Made by a program: the position numbers and the translations under genes
Source of the DNA: Bradyrhizobium sp. JYMT SZCCT0428
GTDB taxonomy: Bacteria > Pseudomonadota > Alphaproteobacteria > Rhizobiales > Xanthobacteraceae
Direction of reading: 5' to 3'
Length of the DNA: 64,000 nucleotides
Assembly: GCF_018131075.1 (NCBI RefSeq)
Contig: NZ_JAFCLS010000002.1
Span: forward strand, 62,001 to 126,000
In this document: piece by piece, positions 16,830 through 25,202 of the stretch
Position numbering within the stretch: the stretch's first letter is position 1
Layout: every line of letters begins with the position of its first letter
Notes under the pieces: generated by a model
Told to the model about the DNA's origin: nothing
Databases searched by the model: none
Seen by the model: only the letters and a program-made list of their open reading frames with translations

Positions 16830-17384
16830 ATGAAGATCGAGGCGTCCATTTTTAAGCAAGCCATGCGCCAGTGCGCAGGCGCGGTCGCCGTGGTAACTGT
16901 CGGAACCAAACCACGATTGCGAACGGGTTTGACGGTTACGTCGGCCTGCTCCCTCTCCGACAATCCGCCGTCCTTGCTTGTCTGCGTCAACCGGAACGCC
17001 AGCGCACATGCTCGGATTCGCGAGGAAGGCTGCTTCGCGGTCAACTTCCTCAGCGAGGAGCATATGCCGCTCGCCCTGACATTTAGCGGTCAAAAGGGCA
17101 TTAGCGGCGATGATCGTTTCGCACTCGGGCGTTGGATCGCGAGCGTGACGGGTAGTCCTCTATTGGAGGATGCAGCCGTGGCTTTCGACTGTATGCTAAC
17201 GCAGGAGTTTGAAACGACCACCCACTCGGTATTCATAGGAGAAGTCCGAGACGCGCGACTCTCGGCCGAGACTTACCCACTCATATATCTGCGCAGTGGC
17301 TTCAAAGGCGTGCGGGATATCCAAGGCCAGCTTTCGCTTGCCGATCTCGATGCACGACGCTTGAGTTGGAGCAGGTTCTCTTGA
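16830..17384 (+). CDS. Flavin reductase, partner of the luciferase-like monooxygenase
   Basis: NAD(P)H:flavin oxidoreductase of the HpaC/FMN-binding split-barrel family, 184 residues from MKIEASIF. Visible family features are VAVVTVGTKPRLRTGLTVTS (with the TSxxxLS-type flavin loop), NPPSLLVCVNRNASAHARI and CFAVNFLSEEH. GGGAGACAGGC precedes the ATG at 16830. An upstream Met at 16719 would overlap the monooxygenase and add an unrelated tail. It supplies reduced flavin to the oxygenase encoded immediately before it. It converges on the activator gene, with only 16 bp between stops. Confidence 0.88.
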   Translation: MKIEASIFKQAMRQCAGAVAVVTVGTKPRLRTGLTVTSACSLSDNPPSLLVCVNRNASAHARIREEGCFAVNFLSEEHMPLALTFSGQKGISGDDRFALGRWIASVTGSPLLEDAAVAFDCMLTQEFETTTHSVFIGEVRDARLSAETYPLIYLRSGFKGVRDIQGQLSLADLDARRLSWSRFS

Positions 17385-17400
17385 ACGAGTCATCGCGGCC

Positions 17401-19278
17401 TTAGTCTGGAACGCTGATCTTCAACAGCTTAATCTTGCGGTAGAGAGTGGCGCGGCTAAGTTTCAACGCGTGTGCCGCCTTGACTACGCGTCCGCCATTA
17501 CTTCGTAAGGCGTCGACTATCGCGGCCTGCTCCGTGTCCTGATCGGATACGGTGCTGCAAACGGGGGGGAGATCAAGGTCCGCTTTGACTATAATTCCGT
17601 CCTCAGCAGTGCAACCGGCCAGTCGCAACACATGCCTGAGCTGGCGCATATTTCCAGGGAAAGGGTAAGAGAGTAGCGCGGTCCATGCCTCCTCTGATAT
17701 CCTGCAATTCGGCGCTTCTTCGCCGGCGATCTTGGAAATGACATCAGTCTTATCAAGCCGCTCACGTAGGGCAGGAAGCCGCATTTCCATGCCACGTAAC
17801 CTGTAATAGAGATCGGCGCGGAAATTACCGGCACTAGCCATGCGACCAAGATCGCGATGTGTCGCACTAATCAGGCTAATGTTGACGGCTACTGGCTTTA
17901 GGGCTCCCAGAGGCCACACTTCCCGATTTTCAAGCACGCGCAACAGGCGAGTTTGCAGAGCGAGTGGCATGTCGCCAATCTCATCGAGGAATAGCGTACC
18001 GCGATCGGCCTGAACAATTAAACCCTTTGATCCTTCGCGTCGTGCACCCGTGAATGCGCCTGCCTCATATCCAAACAATTCCGCATCGATCAGACTTTCC
18101 GGCATTGCCGCACAATTTAGAGCGACGTAGTTGTTTTGTGCACGGCCGCTCGAGGCGTGGATGGCACGAGCAAACACGTCCTTGCCAGACCCGGTCTCGC
18201 CATGCAGCAAGATCGGGAGATTGTGGTCCCCGATCGTCATGAGTCGCCTGACCCCTTTGATTAGCACAGGATCGTTTCCGGCAAGCTCAGTAAGGCTGGC
18301 GTACCGGTTTGCCGGGTTGTGTCGTATTTCCGTTCGCCTGCCGCTGGATTTCGCAATCTTCGGCGGAGCGACCTGTCCTCGCCCTAGCCGAGCGCCATCC
18401 GTCCGCCGGAGTTCGACCGACGTTATCTCAGTCCGGATGGCACGACCGTTCACCTGAACCAACTGAGACAAATCGATGCCCGTCTGGATCATCGCGCCTG
18501 TCAATCCCAGGATTGATCGGCCGCGGCGGCATGCTCCGACGACGCGACGGTCCTCATCAAAAGCAATCAAACCGGCGCCTTCGTCACCTTGCAGCGTCGC
18601 GATCCAGGAGTCCCCGAATTCCCGGCAGAAAATGGAGCTCTCGATGCGACGCGCGGTTTCCACCGCCATCGCAAACGCAAGCTGATGAGCTGCTCTATCG
18701 AGCTCGACGCGGCACGAGGTGATATTCAGGGCACCGGCCAACTTGCCGACGTGGTCGAACAGGGGTGCGACACCGCATGTAAAGATGCTCCATTGCTCGC
18801 GAAAATGCTCGTCGCGATGGACCAGAATGGGTCGTTGCTCAGCGAGTGCCGTGCCAACTCCATTGGTTCCCTCGCAGGCCTCCGCGAAGTTCGAGCCAGT
18901 GTATATGTTCAGATCACGGAACATGCGCTCGTAATCACCACCCGGGAGACGACTGATGAGCATTGTGCCGTTTGCGTCAGCAAAGTTGACGCAATAGCCG
19001 GAATCCCGCAGTACGCGCGCGAGGTCTTCCAGTTCCGGGATGGCGGCCTGGATCAATTGTTCGATCGGTTGGGTGAGACGCCTGAGTTCGGGTTCTGTGA
19101 AGGTCTGCGGTGGACCGTTCCTGGACGGATCCAGCTTATGATCGATCAGACATCGTCGCCAAGATTCAGCGATCCGCGACTGAGCATCGGTATCGGCCAA
19201 AGGATTAGCGACCGATAATACGCGGGAGACATGGTTCGAGGGCCCCACGCTGGCCATCCGGACGGCTCCACCCTGCAT
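17401..19278 (-). CDS. AcoR-type sigma54-dependent transcriptional activator
   Basis: Enhancer-binding protein, 625 residues. The N-terminal sensory region (about 80-220) is GAF-like as in AcoR. The AAA+ domain has Walker A GETGSGKD (360-367), the sigma54-contact loop GAFTGAR (407-413) and Walker B GTLFLDEIGD (427-436). The C-terminal Fis-type HTH is at about 585-620 (VVKAAHALKLSRATLYRKIK). The intact GAFTGA means it should activate sigma54 promoters, and two such promoters lie in the nearby divergent region with a palindrome between them. AcoR relatives respond to small ketones, alcohols or diols, consistent with an alcohol dehydrogenase target. The start codon is uncertain by up to seven residues (an internal Met at residue 8). 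Confidence 0.93.
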   Translation of the reverse strand: MQGGAVRMASVGPSNHVSRVLSVANPLADTDAQSRIAESWRRCLIDHKLDPSRNGPPQTFTEPELRRLTQPIEQLIQAAIPELEDLARVLRDSGYCVNFADANGTMLISRLPGGDYERMFRDLNIYTGSNFAEACEGTNGVGTALAEQRPILVHRDEHFREQWSIFTCGVAPLFDHVGKLAGALNITSCRVELDRAAHQLAFAMAVETARRIESSIFCREFGDSWIATLQGDEGAGLIAFDEDRRVVGACRRGRSILGLTGAMIQTGIDLSQLVQVNGRAIRTEITSVELRRTDGARLGRGQVAPPKIAKSSGRRTEIRHNPANRYASLTELAGNDPVLIKGVRRLMTIGDHNLPILLHGETGSGKDVFARAIHASSGRAQNNYVALNCAAMPESLIDAELFGYEAGAFTGARREGSKGLIVQADRGTLFLDEIGDMPLALQTRLLRVLENREVWPLGALKPVAVNISLISATHRDLGRMASAGNFRADLYYRLRGMEMRLPALRERLDKTDVISKIAGEEAPNCRISEEAWTALLSYPFPGNMRQLRHVLRLAGCTAEDGIIVKADLDLPPVCSTVSDQDTEQAAIVDALRSNGGRVVKAAHALKLSRATLYRKIKLLKISVPD

Positions 19279-20391
19279 TATTTTGCATCAAGATCACACA
19301 ACAAAAATATAAGTCAAGCTGTTGCACATCGGATAATGGCCGGGCACGTGCGCGGATCGCGGACCGTGGATCAATAGCGCCCCCCGCTATACTCTTAGCG
19401 GAACGGGTCCGAGCATCGATTCTTGACAACAGCTCGAAACAATTCGATTTGGTGCGGCGACTGCGGAATCGATAGCGCAGAGATCCGAGGTGCTGTCGTA
19501 AGGGCAACGACAGTTGTGCGGATTTCGACACGAGCAATCGGTATTACATACCCTGTCGGCGGAAATGCGCGATAACCCCAATGGATGGCCTCCATTTATC
19601 GCGATGTTGCTGTCCCAGATTGATGTGCACCGCCTCTCGACGGCCTCCAAACTCATTTGGCGGTGGTTCGACGCGCTGCCCCGCTTCCATTGCTCTGCGC
19701 GTCTTTGTGCGGTCTCACAACATCGTAGCCTGTAGTACAGGCGAAACGGCGTGATAATCGATCGCTGCAGGTGTACCCGATCGATCGTCCGAGCCCAGAG
19801 GAAATTGCGTGGCCGCGACGTCGCAAGCTGAATGCCTGCTCTCGAAGAGAGCAACATGAAGTTGAGCTACGCGCAGCCCGGGACGGTCTGCCGGCCTGGG
19901 CGAAGGTCGGCGGCGCAAGGCTGCACCGACTCTTGCAAAATAGAGAATATGTTGTTTAACAGTACATGAACTTGTGGCGCGCAAAGCCAGCCGACGCCGC
20001 AAGCCCGTATCGAGGAATCGTTTGCCCCGCGGCCGGATCAGGCCGATCCGCAAATCAGTGCAACGCTGGATATGGTGAGGGTGCGCGGCTTTGAATCGAT
20101 TCCGAGCGTTCAGGTCCGTGGCCTCTATGCCTCCTATGTTGGTTTCCTAGGGTTGCGCGATCGCTGCGTTGACGGTGCCGTATACCGAACATCGATCGGA
20201 GCAGTGTTGGGAACCGCTGCTCAGGCTCTCTCCCGAATGCGTTGGGGATCGCTCTGACTCCTGACTCGTCTCGCACTTAGCGGACATTGACGTTTGGCCA
20301 AATGTCGCAGAGACGGTCGAAGGCGGCCCTCTCAGGCGCCGCAGGCCGCTCTACTAGGTTAGCATCACCCTCTTCCCTCGAGCGATGACTA
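19279..20391. other. 1.1-kb stretch without a recognisable gene
   Basis: This lies between the activator gene and the LysR gene. Only short reading frames occur, arginine- and cysteine-rich and without family resemblance on either strand. The first 100 bp are AT-rich and probably hold the activator promoter. The rest resembles decayed DNA. No insertion sequence, RNA or repeat was recognised. Confidence 0.5.
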
Positions 20392-21276
20392 TCACGAAGA
20401 TACAAAGCGCATGTGCTGGCGAACGACGGCCATGAAGGCCCGCGCAGCCGCTGTCTGATAGCGATGCGCGTCCCATAGCAAAGCGCCGGAACGTTTGATC
20501 CACGGTGGCCCTATCGGCACGACGGTAAGATCCTTGCGGCTGCCGAGACTGCGATCCGCAAGCACGGTCGGGAAACCGCCATCCTTGGCGAGCTCGATCA
20601 GAGCCTCGACCGAGTTCATCTCTACCTTGATGTCGAGCTTGCTGCCGGGGCCGAGCGCGGCTTCCAGAATCCGCCGCGTCGCGAAAGCACTCGTCAGCAG
20701 GGCAAGAGGAATTTGCCTGAGAGAGGTGATGGGTATGGAGCGGCGCGACGACCATGCGTGACCTTTGGCAAGGACCAGCGCAAGACGCTCCTCGAACAGC
20801 ACGTCAACGCCCAATTCCGGATGTTCCGGAGGAGCGAACGCGATACCGACGTCCAGCCTGCCCGCAAGAATTGCACGCTCGACACCAAGTGCTGTTGCCT
20901 CTTCGACCTTGAGGCTGACGCCCGGATGAAACTTGCCGAATGCCGCGATGACCTTTGGAAGGAAGGCCGTGCTGTAGGTATGGATTATGCCGACGGACAG
21001 CATGCCGCCTCTGCCACTCTCGAGTTCGGCAATCGCGATGCGGGCCGCCTCGGCGTTGGCCAGTAACCGGCGGGCGTGGTCGCACAGCACTCGCCCTGGT
21101 TCGGTCAACTGCATGCCGCGCCCGGTACGGTCGAACAGCACGCTTGCCAGGTCGCGCTCGAGCGCGCCGATCTGCTGCGACAGCGTCGGCTGCGAAACCT
21201 CGAGGGCGACGGCCGCCTTGGCCATGCTGCCGTGCTCGGCGACCGCCAGAAAGTATGTCAAACGCCGTAAATCCAT
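20392..21276 (-). CDS. LysR-family transcriptional regulator
   Basis: DNA-binding regulator, 294 residues. The N-terminal winged HTH (1-60) reads MDLRRLTYFLAVAEHGSMAKAA and SQPTLSQQIGALERDL, and the effector domain follows from about residue 90 (LSVGIIHTYSTAFLPKVI). It is CynR/CatR-like in overall form. It diverges from the dioxygenase-catB-catC operon across 127 bp, so it is the probable activator of that operon with cis,cis-muconate or the aromatic substrate as inducer; this last point is inferred from CatR/BenM precedent. Confidence 0.92.
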   Translation of the reverse strand: MDLRRLTYFLAVAEHGSMAKAAVALEVSQPTLSQQIGALERDLASVLFDRTGRGMQLTEPGRVLCDHARRLLANAEAARIAIAELESGRGGMLSVGIIHTYSTAFLPKVIAAFGKFHPGVSLKVEEATALGVERAILAGRLDVGIAFAPPEHPELGVDVLFEERLALVLAKGHAWSSRRSIPITSLRQIPLALLTSAFATRRILEAALGPGSKLDIKVEMNSVEALIELAKDGGFPTVLADRSLGSRKDLTVVPIGPPWIKRSGALLWDAHRYQTAAARAFMAVVRQHMRFVSS

Positions 21277-21284
21277 GAGGAATT

Positions 21285-21296
21285 ATAAATTCTTAT
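21285..21296. promoter_or_regulatory. Possible LysR-type binding element
   Basis: ATAAATTCTTAT, a small interrupted palindrome (ATAA/TTAT) in an AT-rich patch just behind the LysR start, in the divergent region before the dioxygenase operon. LysR regulators commonly bind T-N11-A palindromes here. Weak evidence by itself. Confidence 0.35.
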
Positions 21297-21403
21297 CGAT
21301 CAGATAGTCTACTGCGGATTGTCCAATAGCTCCGAAAGCTGCAGGCTGCCACCGACCAAACGCAGGCGAGACAGCCGCGCGGTCCGGGACGGAGGCAACC
21401 GCC

Positions 21404-22153
21404 ATGCAGGACGATGAACACCATCACCATGACGTAGAATTCGACCGCGCCACACGGCGCTCGATTCTACTCGCGCTCGGAATCGCCAGCGTCGGCTCGG
21501 TTGCCACGTCGGCTGCTGCGGCCCCGCGCCTGCTACCCGGCATGAGGCTGGCGCCTACTCCAGGTATCGACCTCATCAACGACAAGCCGGCACACGCCCT
21601 GCCGAAGCCGCTGGTCGCGACAGCGAATGACATTCTGGGCCCGTTCTGGCGTGCAGGCGCGCCGTTCAATACAAGCCTCGTTCCCAAGGGCGCCAACGGG
21701 CGCAAAGTCGCGGTTTCCGGAACGGTTCGTGATACTGACGGCAAGCCCGTGGAGGGCGTCATCCTCGACTTCTGGAACGCAGACGACGCCGGCAAATACG
21801 ACCTGGAGAACCCGTTCCAGACTTTGATGCCCAACGAGTACAGGTATCGCGGCCTCGTCAAGTCCGATGCCAACGGCAAATACTCAGTCGAGACGATCGT
21901 ACCAGGCAAATACCGCATACCGCCGCAATTGCCAGGCTTCGAGTCGTTCGATGGCTTGTTGCGTCCCTCCCACATCCACCTGATGACAAGCCATAACGGT
22001 ACCGTGCCACTGATCACACAGATCTATTTCACGGGCGATCCCGAGATCGCCAGGGATCCCTGGGCGTCGAAGTCGAAAAGCATCGTAGGGCTGGACAAGG
22101 CGGGCGATGCGCTAGCGGCGCGCTTCGATATCGTTCTTTTGCGGATGGGCTAA
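21404..22153 (+). CDS. Intradiol ring-cleavage dioxygenase with Tat-like leader
   Basis: Non-haem Fe(III) dioxygenase, 249 residues. The N terminus has a His/Asp-rich head (DDEHHHHD), then TRRSILLALG and a hydrophobic Ala-rich stretch, the form of a twin-arginine signal. The catalytic domain (from about residue 70) contains NDILGPFWRAGAP, GKYDL and GKYRIPPQLPG (candidate Tyr ligands) and RPSHIHLM (His ligands), as in catechol and hydroxyquinol 1,2-dioxygenases. The helical dimerisation domain of classical CatA is missing and the leader takes its place. GGAGG precedes the ATG. It is first in an operon with catB and catC, so it probably forms the muconate they use, but its location may be periplasmic. 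Confidence 0.87.
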   Translation: MQDDEHHHHDVEFDRATRRSILLALGIASVGSVATSAAAAPRLLPGMRLAPTPGIDLINDKPAHALPKPLVATANDILGPFWRAGAPFNTSLVPKGANGRKVAVSGTVRDTDGKPVEGVILDFWNADDAGKYDLENPFQTLMPNEYRYRGLVKSDANGKYSVETIVPGKYRIPPQLPGFESFDGLLRPSHIHLMTSHNGTVPLITQIYFTGDPEIARDPWASKSKSIVGLDKAGDALAARFDIVLLRMG

Positions 22154-22208
22154 TTGTGGTGGGAGACGACGGCGGGAAAATGAATACAGCGTCGAGGGAC
22201 AGGGTCGG

Positions 22209-23348
22209 ATGATTATCGATCGGATTGAGGCGATACTGGTCGATGTCCCGACGACGCGCCCACACAAGCTGGCGTTTGCCACAGTTGCGGAGCAGAACTA
22301 CGTCATCGTTCGCGTCTTCGCGGACGGCGCTATGGGTATTGGCGAGGCCGCGACCATCGGCGGACCTCGCTGGGGCGAGGAGTCGACGGAAGGTATCAAA
22401 GCCACGATCGACGGCTACATCGCACCCGTGCTCATCGGCCAGAATGCGCGCAATCTGAATGCTATCGAGACGCGCGTTGCACAGGCGGTGCGTGGCAATG
22501 CGTTCGCGCGCGCTGCCGTGGTAATGGCCGTGCATGATCTGGTCGCCCGCGCGAGCGGCGTCAGCGTCGCGGAGCTGTTGGGCGGTGCGCAGACGCAGTC
22601 GCTCGAACTCATCTGGACACTTGCATCCGGAGACACCGACCGTGACATCGCGGAAGGCGAGGAGATGCTGGAAAACCGCCGCCACCGGCACTTCAAGATC
22701 AAGATTGGCTTTGGTGATGCCGAGCGCGATACGACGCATGCCGTGAAGCTGGCGCATGCCTTTGCCGGCCGCGCATCGATCCGCGTCGATCTCAATCAGG
22801 CATGGGACGAACCCACCGCCTGCCGCTTGCTGCCGAAGCTTGCGGGTGCCGGCGTTGTCCTGGTCGAGCAGCCTCTGCCGCGCTGGAATGTGGAGGGTAT
22901 GGCCCGCTTGTCGGCAACCGCCACCGGCACCGTCATCATGGCGGACGAAGGCGTCGCCTCCTGCCATGACGCCCTCGCGCATGTCCGCCTGCGCGCTGCC
23001 GACGCATTCGCGCTCAAGGTGACGAAATCCGGCGGCTACGCCGAAACACGGCGTGTGGCTGCGATTGCGGATGCGGCGGGCGTCGGACTTTACGGCGGAT
23101 GCATGCTGGAAACGGGTGTCGGCACAGCAGGATATCTGCAGCTGTTCGCGACCTTCAGCCATCTCGCCTGGGCATGCGAGTTGTTCGGACCACGGCTACT
23201 GCAGCACGACATTATTGCAACGCCGTTGGCGATGCACGACTTCGCCATCCACCTGCCAAAGGGTCCAGGCACCGGCGTTACGATCGATCCAGATAAGTTC
23301 GACTTCTATCGCCGCGACCGCGGTCGTCCATCTAGGAAAGCCGGGTGA
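22209..23348 (+). CDS. catB: Muconate cycloisomerase (enolase superfamily)
   Basis: Converts cis,cis-muconate to muconolactone in the beta-ketoadipate pathway; 379 residues, normal length. Enolase-superfamily residues are all visible: the KxK base in HFKIKIG (about 160), metal ligands in VDLNQAW, VEQPLP and MADEG, the second base Lys in ALKVTKSGG, and LETGVGTA near the C terminus. It lies 55 bp after the dioxygenase and 4 bp before catC. Chloromuconate and dipeptide-epimerase relatives share the fold, but the catC neighbour supports the muconate assignment. Confidence 0.93.
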   Translation: MIIDRIEAILVDVPTTRPHKLAFATVAEQNYVIVRVFADGAMGIGEAATIGGPRWGEESTEGIKATIDGYIAPVLIGQNARNLNAIETRVAQAVRGNAFARAAVVMAVHDLVARASGVSVAELLGGAQTQSLELIWTLASGDTDRDIAEGEEMLENRRHRHFKIKIGFGDAERDTTHAVKLAHAFAGRASIRVDLNQAWDEPTACRLLPKLAGAGVVLVEQPLPRWNVEGMARLSATATGTVIMADEGVASCHDALAHVRLRAADAFALKVTKSGGYAETRRVAAIADAAGVGLYGGCMLETGVGTAGYLQLFATFSHLAWACELFGPRLLQHDIIATPLAMHDFAIHLPKGPGTGVTIDPDKFDFYRRDRGRPSRKAG

Positions 23349-23352
23349 GGTC

Positions 23353-23631
23353 ATGCTGTACATGGTGGAGATGACAGTGGAGCTACCCTCGGATCTCGGA
23401 GCGGAAAAGACCGAGGCGCTGATTGCGGCAGAGCGCAAATATGCGCAGGAGCTGCAGCGAGAGGGAAAGTGGCGGCACCTCTGGCGCGTGACCGGCCGCT
23501 TCGCCAACGTCTCGATCTTCGATGCTGAGAGCCATGATGCGCTCCACGAGACGCTGACCCGGCTGCCGCTGTGGCCTTACCTGAAGATCAATGTGACACC
23601 CCTCTCCAAACATCCCTCATCGATCGACTGA
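23353..23631 (+). CDS. catC: Muconolactone delta-isomerase
   Basis: Small cytoplasmic isomerase, 92 residues, converting muconolactone to beta-ketoadipate enol-lactone. Characteristic features are MLYMVEMTVELP at the N terminus, the EKxYAQELQREGKWRHLWRV-like central helix and strand (Glu and Arg conserved), and LPLWPYLKINVTPLSKHP at the C terminus. It starts 4 bp after catB. It completes the dioxygenase-catB-catC sequence; catD and the later pathway genes are not in the window. Confidence 0.93.
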   Translation: MLYMVEMTVELPSDLGAEKTEALIAAERKYAQELQREGKWRHLWRVTGRFANVSIFDAESHDALHETLTRLPLWPYLKINVTPLSKHPSSID

Positions 23632-23648
23632 CAAGCGAGCCTCCAGTT

Positions 23649-24620
23649 ATGCTGTCCATTTCCCGCCGCCACATTCTTGCCGCAGCTGCCCTGTCCGTGC
23701 TGGCTTGCCGGCCAGCCGGCGCGCAGGAGTTTCCAAGCAAGCCGATGCGGCTGATCGTGCCGTTCGCCGCAGGCGGCGCCGCCGACATCATCGGGCGCAC
23801 CATCGCCGACAAGCTCGGAACACTCTATGGCAAGACGATCATTGTTGAGAACATGGCGGGTGCCGGCTCCAATAGCGGCATCAACGCTGCCGTGAAGGCG
23901 GAGCCAGACGGCCATACGCTGGTACTCGGTGCGATCGCCGTCGCGATCAATCCATTTCTCTACAAGAGCATGCCCTTCGACCCGGCCAAGGACCTGGCTC
24001 CGCTCACGCTGGCGCTCGAGACCCCCAACATTGTGATCGTGCCCGCCACTTCGAACGTTGAGACTTTGGCTGACCTCATCGCCAAGGCGAAGGCTGCTCC
24101 CCTGAACTACGCGTCGGCGGGAATCGGCTCATCGCTGCATCTGGCGGCCGAACTTTTCAAACAACAGGCCAAAGTTGACCTCGTGCATGTCGCGTATCGC
24201 GGCAGCAATCCCGCCCTCACGGACCTCATCGCCGGCCGCATGGACGTCATGTTCGACAACGCGTCGACAGCACTCCCACAGATCGAAGCCAAGACTGTCC
24301 GCGCCATTGCGGTCACCACCAAGGTACGCCTGGCGACACTGCCTGATGTCCCGACCGTCGCCGAAGCCGGCATCCCCGGCTACGAGATGGGCAACTGGTG
24401 GGCGCTTTTCACGTCGGCCAAAGTGCCATCCGCGATCACGGCAAAGCTTACCATCGACTTGCGCAAAGTCCTCGCCGATCCCGATGTGCAGAAAAAAATC
24501 ACTCTCGTGTCCGGCCGCGTCATTGCGTCCAGCTCAGAGGAACTGGCCGCGCACCTCGCCGCGGAGTCCTCGAAGTGGAAGTCGGTGATCGAAGCGGCCG
24601 GCATTCGCGAGAGTCAGTAG
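23649..24620 (+). CDS. Bug/TctC-type periplasmic binding protein
   Basis: Solute receptor, 323 residues, of the tripartite tricarboxylate transporter family. The start at 23649 gives a signal peptide (ISRRHILAAAALSVLACRPAGA). The mature protein begins FPSKPMRLIVPFAAGGAADI, followed by the PDGHTL and PDVPTVAEAGIPGYE motifs of Bug proteins. It is 17 bp after catC and probably in the same transcript. No TctA or TctB membrane partner is nearby, as is usual for orphan Bug proteins. It may bind an aromatic acid or a ring-cleavage product made outside the cytoplasm. Confidence 0.92.
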   Translation: MLSISRRHILAAAALSVLACRPAGAQEFPSKPMRLIVPFAAGGAADIIGRTIADKLGTLYGKTIIVENMAGAGSNSGINAAVKAEPDGHTLVLGAIAVAINPFLYKSMPFDPAKDLAPLTLALETPNIVIVPATSNVETLADLIAKAKAAPLNYASAGIGSSLHLAAELFKQQAKVDLVHVAYRGSNPALTDLIAGRMDVMFDNASTALPQIEAKTVRAIAVTTKVRLATLPDVPTVAEAGIPGYEMGNWWALFTSAKVPSAITAKLTIDLRKVLADPDVQKKITLVSGRVIASSSEELAAHLAAESSKWKSVIEAAGIRESQ

Positions 24621-24666
24621 GCGCCGGTTTCCCGCCCGCTGCGTCAATTGCAATCGCGACTGCCCT

Positions 24667-24864
24667 TCAGGTCTTGTGTATCAGGCCGTCCATCGGCGAT
24701 GAAGCCGGCCGCGGAATCTCCTGTGCGTTCATCACGGCATCGCGCGGCACGATGTCGTTGATGTAGAGCAGATAGGCCACTACCGAATAGACTTCTTCCG
24801 GCGTCAGGGATTGGGGAGCCGAGAACGGCATGGCGCGATTGACATAGTCGTCTGCGGTGCCATC
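24667..24864 (-). pseudogene. C-terminal remnant of a SoxD-like cytochrome c
   Basis: On the minus strand, a frame too short to stand as a gene reads DDYVNRAMPFSAPQSLTPEE, then VYSVVAYLLYINDIVPRDAV and NAQEIPRP, ending at TGA 24669-24667. This is the conserved C terminus of sulfite-dehydrogenase-type cytochromes (SoxD/SorB-like), including the axial Met in RAMPF. The CXXCH half is absent: upstream of position 24864 the homology stops. It lies in the 580-bp gap between the Bug gene and the GMC oxidoreductase, which contains no other recognisable gene. It is probably a leftover of a former oxidoreductase/cytochrome pair. Confidence 0.7.
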
Positions 24865-25202
24865 GCGCCCGCCGGCATGATCGCGATGGCCTCTCCCTTA
24901 GCGGTCGAGAATGGATTTCCGCGACCACCGGATAGGCCGCGCGCAGAACAGTTCGGTTGAATCGATTGGAGACCGTTTGAGAACTACCGCTTCTAACACT
25001 TCGTGGCCTGCCGCCACTTGCCCATCCGCAATCCGACCACCCAATGGGCAGAGGTTCTTGCATTATAGACAATGTCTTGTCTAATAGGTTATCGTTGTAA
25101 ACGAAGAGCACCAAGGCTCCGTTCTCGCTGAGGCTGCCTTCGAGCTTCATCGCAAATAGAGGCCTCGAAAGAAGGCACGAGATTTTTAGGGAGGAGCCCG
25201 TT

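Noticed and set aside
19387..19857. A 156-codon minus-strand frame in the gap before LysR
   Set aside because: Cys/Arg-rich with no ribosome site, no homology pattern and no neighbour logic; treated as non-coding.
20392..22153. Toxin-antitoxin or defence system near the LysR gene
   Set aside because: All frames in this interval are explained by regulator and dioxygenase genes with clear catalytic motifs.
25140..25202. Sigma54 promoter before the GMC oxidoreductase (GGCACGAGATTTTT)
   Set aside because: The GG element is present, but the GC of the -12 box is missing at the required 10-base spacing.
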